From positions 62,001-126,000 of the forward strand of contig JAQUPZ010000004.1 of assembly GCA_028716365.1 (NCBI GenBank): a stretch of DNA of 64,000 nt, read 5' to 3'. The stretch is from Kiritimatiellia bacterium (GTDB taxonomy: Bacteria; Verrucomicrobiota; Kiritimatiellia; UBA8416; YA12-FULL-48-11). Under the pieces are notes generated by a model. That model made no database searches. It was not told the DNA's origin and saw only the letters and a list, made by a program, of their open reading frames with translations. Shown one piece after another: positions 60,461-64,000 of the stretch. The position numbers and the translations under genes are program-made. Position 1 is the stretch's first letter. Each line of letters opens with the position of its first letter.

Positions 60461-62941
60461 ATGGCTGATTCAATTGTAAATCATTCTGTAACGCAAAAAG
60501 GATCACGCAAGGGGTTTCGTGTGATTCTTCTTTTGTCCCTGTTATCCATGGAAATCGTAGTCCTTGTCGGGGGTACGCTTTTAAAGTCATGGGAAACCGC
60601 GTCGGCAGATATCTTGATGACCTGGCGTTATATGCTGACGCCGGACCCTGAAACACTGGTTAATCCCGAGATTGTTGTCCTTTCAATCGATACAAAAACA
60701 CAAAATCGGATGGGCCGATTTCCTGCCGGCAAGTGGCTTTCGAGAGAGGCGTATTCGGATCAACTGTCGTTTTTTGACAATTTCCTGCATCCAACTGTAT
60801 TGGCGTATGACATTGTTTTCCAGGATATCGTCGGTGACAGTATCAGGGGGAGTCAGGACGTTAACAGTTCGTCGGAGAAGCTTTTACGAGTAATGAACGG
60901 GCTCAAAAGGATTGCCAATGATCCGAATGAATCACTCGATGATCAGACTCTCTATGACATGAACAGCTTTGCCCTTGAGCAGGGTAATCTAAATATGGCT
61001 CATCGTATGGCTTCAATTTCTGAAAATAAACGTTTCCATCCCGTCATCGGTTACTATTTTCGCACACAGGCTCAACATTCTAAAGATGAAAAAGTCAATG
61101 GATGGACAGATCAGGAAATATTTGGTTCTGACAAGACGGGGGATGAGTCGAAAGGGACTGCGATTCCGTATATTCTGGACATTTCAATCCCTGCTGACGA
61201 CATACATTTTTCAGCACATCAGAAGTATGATTACCAGGGCGGTGCCATGCTGCCCAGCAGCGAATTGCTGGATTATTCAATGCTTGGCTTTTTAAATGCA
61301 CCGCCGGATGCAGATGGCATAATGCGTATGGTCCCTCTGGTACTTGGATTCAAGTATTACAACTCGATAAAACATGTAGAAAAGAAAGTATTCGTTCCTT
61401 CATTTGCACTTATGGCATGCATACTGCATTTCGGCCTGGATTTCCCACTTGCGACGGGTGCCGTCGAGGTTTATCTGGGACACGAAATTATTATTCATTC
61501 TCCCAGTCGTGGTGATATTCATGTACCAATAGATGGAAAAGGGCGCATGTATCTGAATTTTACCGCCAAGTTTAATGATTTTAATGCCGTAAGTTTTGCT
61601 GATGTGGCTCCATCTTCGTCCGGCACGTCAAAGGAATTCAAGAAAAAAGTAGCCCAGGTGTATCGGGACCGTCTGAATGGGCGCATGATTATGGCCGGTA
61701 TTAACAGCGCTGGGCTGGATATTGGTCCTTGTCCCATCGAAGCAAGAAGTCCCTTGATGATAGTTCATCTAACTGCGGTAAATAATATTCTTAACAGGGA
61801 ATTCGTAAGACCTCTTCATACGATGGGTAAGTTTATTATGTGGGGATGCCTGTTTGTGGCATTTTCAATAGTTTGTCTTCTGGAAAAAACGGCTCGTCTG
61901 GGTTTCGCGACTCTTTTATTTGCTGTCCTCTATGTTATTGTGGCATTTGCCTGCATTTGCCGAAGCTGGGCCATTCTTCCGATCATCAATCCATTGATTT
62001 ATATCGCCGTATGTTCGTTAATGGTACTTTCCTACAGGTTTCTTGCAGAAGAAAAAGCGAGAAGACGTATCCGTGATATGTTTTCAACGATGGTTTCCGA
62101 TCAGGTTTTGAGTTATCTCGAAGAAAATCCTGGAAGTTTTTCCCTTCGTGGACACAATGTGGAAGCAACTGTTTTGTTTTCGGATGTCGTAAACTTTACT
62201 GGAATAAGTGAACGATTATCGCCGGAGCGATTAACTGAACTGTTAAATCGTTATCTAACGCCGGCAACCGATTTGATACTGAATCACGGAGGATATGTTG
62301 ACAAATATGTTGGTGATGGAATTATGGCTGTTTGGGGCGCTCCATATCCTGATCCTGATCATGCATTGAAAGCGTGCTTGTCTGCCATGCGACAACAGGA
62401 GATGCTGTTGTCGCTCAATCAAAGGCTTGTTAAAGAATTTGGAATTGAAATTTCCGTCAGAATGGGACTTAACTCCGGAACAGTAAAAGCCGGTAATATG
62501 GGCTCAGAGCGGAAATTCCAATATACCGTTATCGGCGATATCGTTAATCTTGCATCGCGTCTTGAACCGACCAATAAGGATTTTGGAACAAAAATAATCA
62601 TCGGTGATGTTACCAATCAAATGGTTAAAGGCAAAATTATCACCAGGCATCTTGGTAAAATTATTGTTGTAGGCAAAGAAGACGCTGTTTCGATTTACGA
62701 AGTCATTGGAGAACATGGCAAGGTCGAGGCTGGGAAACTGGAAGTCATTTCACTATACGAAACAGCCTTAAAACAATTTTATTCCAGGTCCTGGCATGAT
62801 TGTATTGTTACAATCGACTCCATACTCAAAATTGCCAGCGATGGACCATCAGTTCACTTGCGTCGAAGAGCTGAATATTATCAGTTAAATCCTCCGGATG
62901 CCGACTGGCAGGGTGAATACATACGAAGCGAAAAAAACTAA
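60461..62941 (+). CDS. CHASE2-domain adenylate/guanylate cyclase
   Basis: An 826-residue membrane protein. A short cytoplasmic start and a first membrane span (VILLLSLLSMEIVVLVGGTLL) precede a CHASE2 extracellular sensor (about residues 50-430). It has three further spans (FIMWGCLFVAFSIVCLL, FATLLFAVLYVIVAFACI, IINPLIYIAVCSLMVL) and a class III cyclase domain. The catalytic metal aspartates are in ATVLFSDVVNFTG and KYVGDGIMAVWG, and GLNSGTVKAGNMGS follows. It makes cAMP (or cGMP) in response to a periplasmic signal. It overlaps the histidine kinase tail-to-tail by 4 bases. Confidence 0.93.
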   Translation: MADSIVNHSVTQKGSRKGFRVILLLSLLSMEIVVLVGGTLLKSWETASADILMTWRYMLTPDPETLVNPEIVVLSIDTKTQNRMGRFPAGKWLSREAYSDQLSFFDNFLHPTVLAYDIVFQDIVGDSIRGSQDVNSSSEKLLRVMNGLKRIANDPNESLDDQTLYDMNSFALEQGNLNMAHRMASISENKRFHPVIGYYFRTQAQHSKDEKVNGWTDQEIFGSDKTGDESKGTAIPYILDISIPADDIHFSAHQKYDYQGGAMLPSSELLDYSMLGFLNAPPDADGIMRMVPLVLGFKYYNSIKHVEKKVFVPSFALMACILHFGLDFPLATGAVEVYLGHEIIIHSPSRGDIHVPIDGKGRMYLNFTAKFNDFNAVSFADVAPSSSGTSKEFKKKVAQVYRDRLNGRMIMAGINSAGLDIGPCPIEARSPLMIVHLTAVNNILNREFVRPLHTMGKFIMWGCLFVAFSIVCLLEKTARLGFATLLFAVLYVIVAFACICRSWAILPIINPLIYIAVCSLMVLSYRFLAEEKARRRIRDMFSTMVSDQVLSYLEENPGSFSLRGHNVEATVLFSDVVNFTGISERLSPERLTELLNRYLTPATDLILNHGGYVDKYVGDGIMAVWGAPYPDPDHALKACLSAMRQQEMLLSLNQRLVKEFGIEISVRMGLNSGTVKAGNMGSERKFQYTVIGDIVNLASRLEPTNKDFGTKIIIGDVTNQMVKGKIITRHLGKIIVVGKEDAVSIYEVIGEHGKVEAGKLEVISLYETALKQFYSRSWHDCIVTIDSILKIASDGPSVHLRRRAEYYQLNPPDADWQGEYIRSEKN

Positions 62942-64000
62942 ACGACTACGACGGGGAGAAGTACTGAAAAGGTAGTTCCTTCGCCATGTTTTGATGACAC
63001 GATAATGTCACCCTTGTGATCTCGTACGATTCCGCGTGAAATCGACAATCCTAGTCCTGTACCTTTCCCCTTGGGTTTTGTTGTAAAAAATGATTGGAAT
63101 ATCTCATCAATAATTTCCTTTGGAATACCTGTTCCTGTATCCATTATATTACATTTCCAACAATCGACATTGTCAAATTTTGCTGGTTCGATGGATAAGG
63201 TCAATTGGCGATTTTGACGTTCGATCATGGCATCGCAGGCATTACCGATAAGGTTCACAAAAACCTGTTCTATATGATTTGAACAGCCTGTGACGAAGTG
63301 CGTTCCTTTTTTAATATTATTAATGATCTCCACGCCAGCGGACATGGTTTTGTTTTTGGTGATAAACAAAGCATCGGATATACTGTTATACAAATCAATT
63401 AGTTCCTGTTTTTCAGCCATTCCGCGTGAAAAGTTACGAAGATGGTCAGCGAGTTTTTGGATCGAACGAGAGGCCTTTTGAATGTCTTTTGCCATTGTTT
63501 CCAGTTTCTGGAAAGAATCGCTTGGTGTTATGTTTGTCCGTTTAAGTTCATTTAAGAGCATTTCGTTTGAGAGTAATATCACTGTCAACGGATTGTTTAT
63601 GTCATGGGCCACGCCGGACGCAAGTTCTCCTATGGCGGCAAGCCTTCCGGCATGCACGAGACTGGCTTGAAGATCTTTTATCTTCCGCATATCTCTAAGG
63701 ATGGAGAAGGTTCTGATAAAACGGCCTTCATCATCGTATATGCTGAAAGATCGTATTTCAACAGGTATCTTTGTCCCATCCTTTGCCTTTAGAAGGCTTT
63801 CGACCATTTTGTCGCCTTTTTCCTTAAGATCAGAAAAACCACGCGCAAGAGCTTCCTGAACTTCTTCGGCATATACCTGTTTAATGTTCATGGAGAGAAG
63901 CTCTTCCCTGGTGTACCCTAGCAGTGTCTCTGCTCTTCGATTGGTATAGACGATATCGCCATTATCGTCGATTGAATGAATCATATCGGGAAAATTATCC
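62938..64000 (-). CDS. PAS-domain histidine kinase, partial (5' end outside window)
   Basis: At least 353 residues; the frame stays open to the right edge (a codon run DNFPD precedes the track methionine), so the track start at 63984 is internal. A PAS domain (SIDDNGDIVYTNRRAETLLGYT) is followed by the dimerisation/phospho-acceptor region with the H-box ELASGVAHDINNPLTV. The ATPase domain has VNLIGNACDAM (N box), DTGTGIPKE (G1) and KGKGTGLGLSISRG (G2). It is a two-component sensor kinase. The response regulator is not in this window. Confidence 0.92.
   Translation of the reverse strand, partial: DNFPDMIHSIDDNGDIVYTNRRAETLLGYTREELLSMNIKQVYAEEVQEALARGFSDLKEKGDKMVESLLKAKDGTKIPVEIRSFSIYDDEGRFIRTFSILRDMRKIKDLQASLVHAGRLAAIGELASGVAHDINNPLTVILLSNEMLLNELKRTNITPSDSFQKLETMAKDIQKASRSIQKLADHLRNFSRGMAEKQELIDLYNSISDALFITKNKTMSAGVEIINNIKKGTHFVTGCSNHIEQVFVNLIGNACDAMIERQNRQLTLSIEPAKFDNVDCWKCNIMDTGTGIPKEIIDEIFQSFFTTKPKGKGTGLGLSISRGIVRDHKGDIIVSSKHGEGTTFSVLLPVVVV

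Overview
The window reads like a chromosome segment from an uncultured member of the PVC superphylum (Kiritimatiellota/Lentisphaerota/Verrucomicrobiota) or a similar polymer-degrading phylum such as Hydrogenedentota. This is inferred from the gene content: Tat-exported Gfo/Idh/MocA oxidoreductases, secreted FAD oxidoreductases, a ceramidase-like protein, a giant PQQ-type propeller protein and an IleS of the long, eukaryote-like type. No rRNA or tRNA gene was seen to settle it.

Region 1 (1-13.1 kb) is a secreted catabolic locus. It holds a Tat-signal glycosidase-like protein (cut by the left edge), two Tat-signal Gfo/Idh/MocA proteins, two FAD-dependent oxidoreductases, a neutral-ceramidase-like protein, an SGNH hydrolase and a lipoprotein with a TIM-barrel look. 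The substrate cannot be named, but a decorated polysaccharide or glycolipid is plausible.

Region 2 (13.13-20.73 kb) is the most notable part: a complete chromosomal integron. The integrase gene intI (19711-20733, +) diverges from an array of eleven gene cassettes read on the minus strand. They are separated by folded attC sites of 59-72 bp. In cassettes 1-9 the first bases of the cassette are the exact complement of the 5' core box of its own attC, as expected for excised circles. An attI-like junction and an extended -10 promoter inside intI pointing at the array complete the system. The cargo is mostly small exported proteins and lipoproteins, plus an alpha/beta hydrolase, an Rnk-like factor, an NADPH-FMN reductase and a DUF488 protein.

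Region 3 (20.7-29.0 kb) holds a roughly 1250-residue double propeller protein with a methyltransferase-like centre, whose start codon lies in a tandem hexamer repeat. It is followed by a membrane protein, a Tat-signal DegT-type aminotransferase, a secreted propeller-like protein and a 3D-domain lipoprotein.

Region 4 (29.0-42.7 kb) starts with a likely two-hairpin small RNA or leader. It continues with trehalose synthesis (a membrane-anchored HAMP-OtsA fusion, then OtsB), a floA/nfeD membrane-quality module, folate/pterin genes (a FolM-like SDR and FolB), a MurC-like ligase and a minus-strand operon for GDP-deoxyhexose synthesis (isomerase-like, gmd, rmd, flippase-like). It ends with rpsU under a good promoter.

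Region 5 (42.8-64 kb) is mostly housekeeping: an MFS carrier, argJ-argB-argD-argG, thiD, a phosphomannomutase, orn, ileS, deoB, an AmrS-type radical SAM enzyme, a PpiD-like chaperone, a FecR protein, a CHASE2 adenylate cyclase and a PAS histidine kinase cut by the right edge. Gene ends are very tightly packed here, with several tail-to-tail overlaps.
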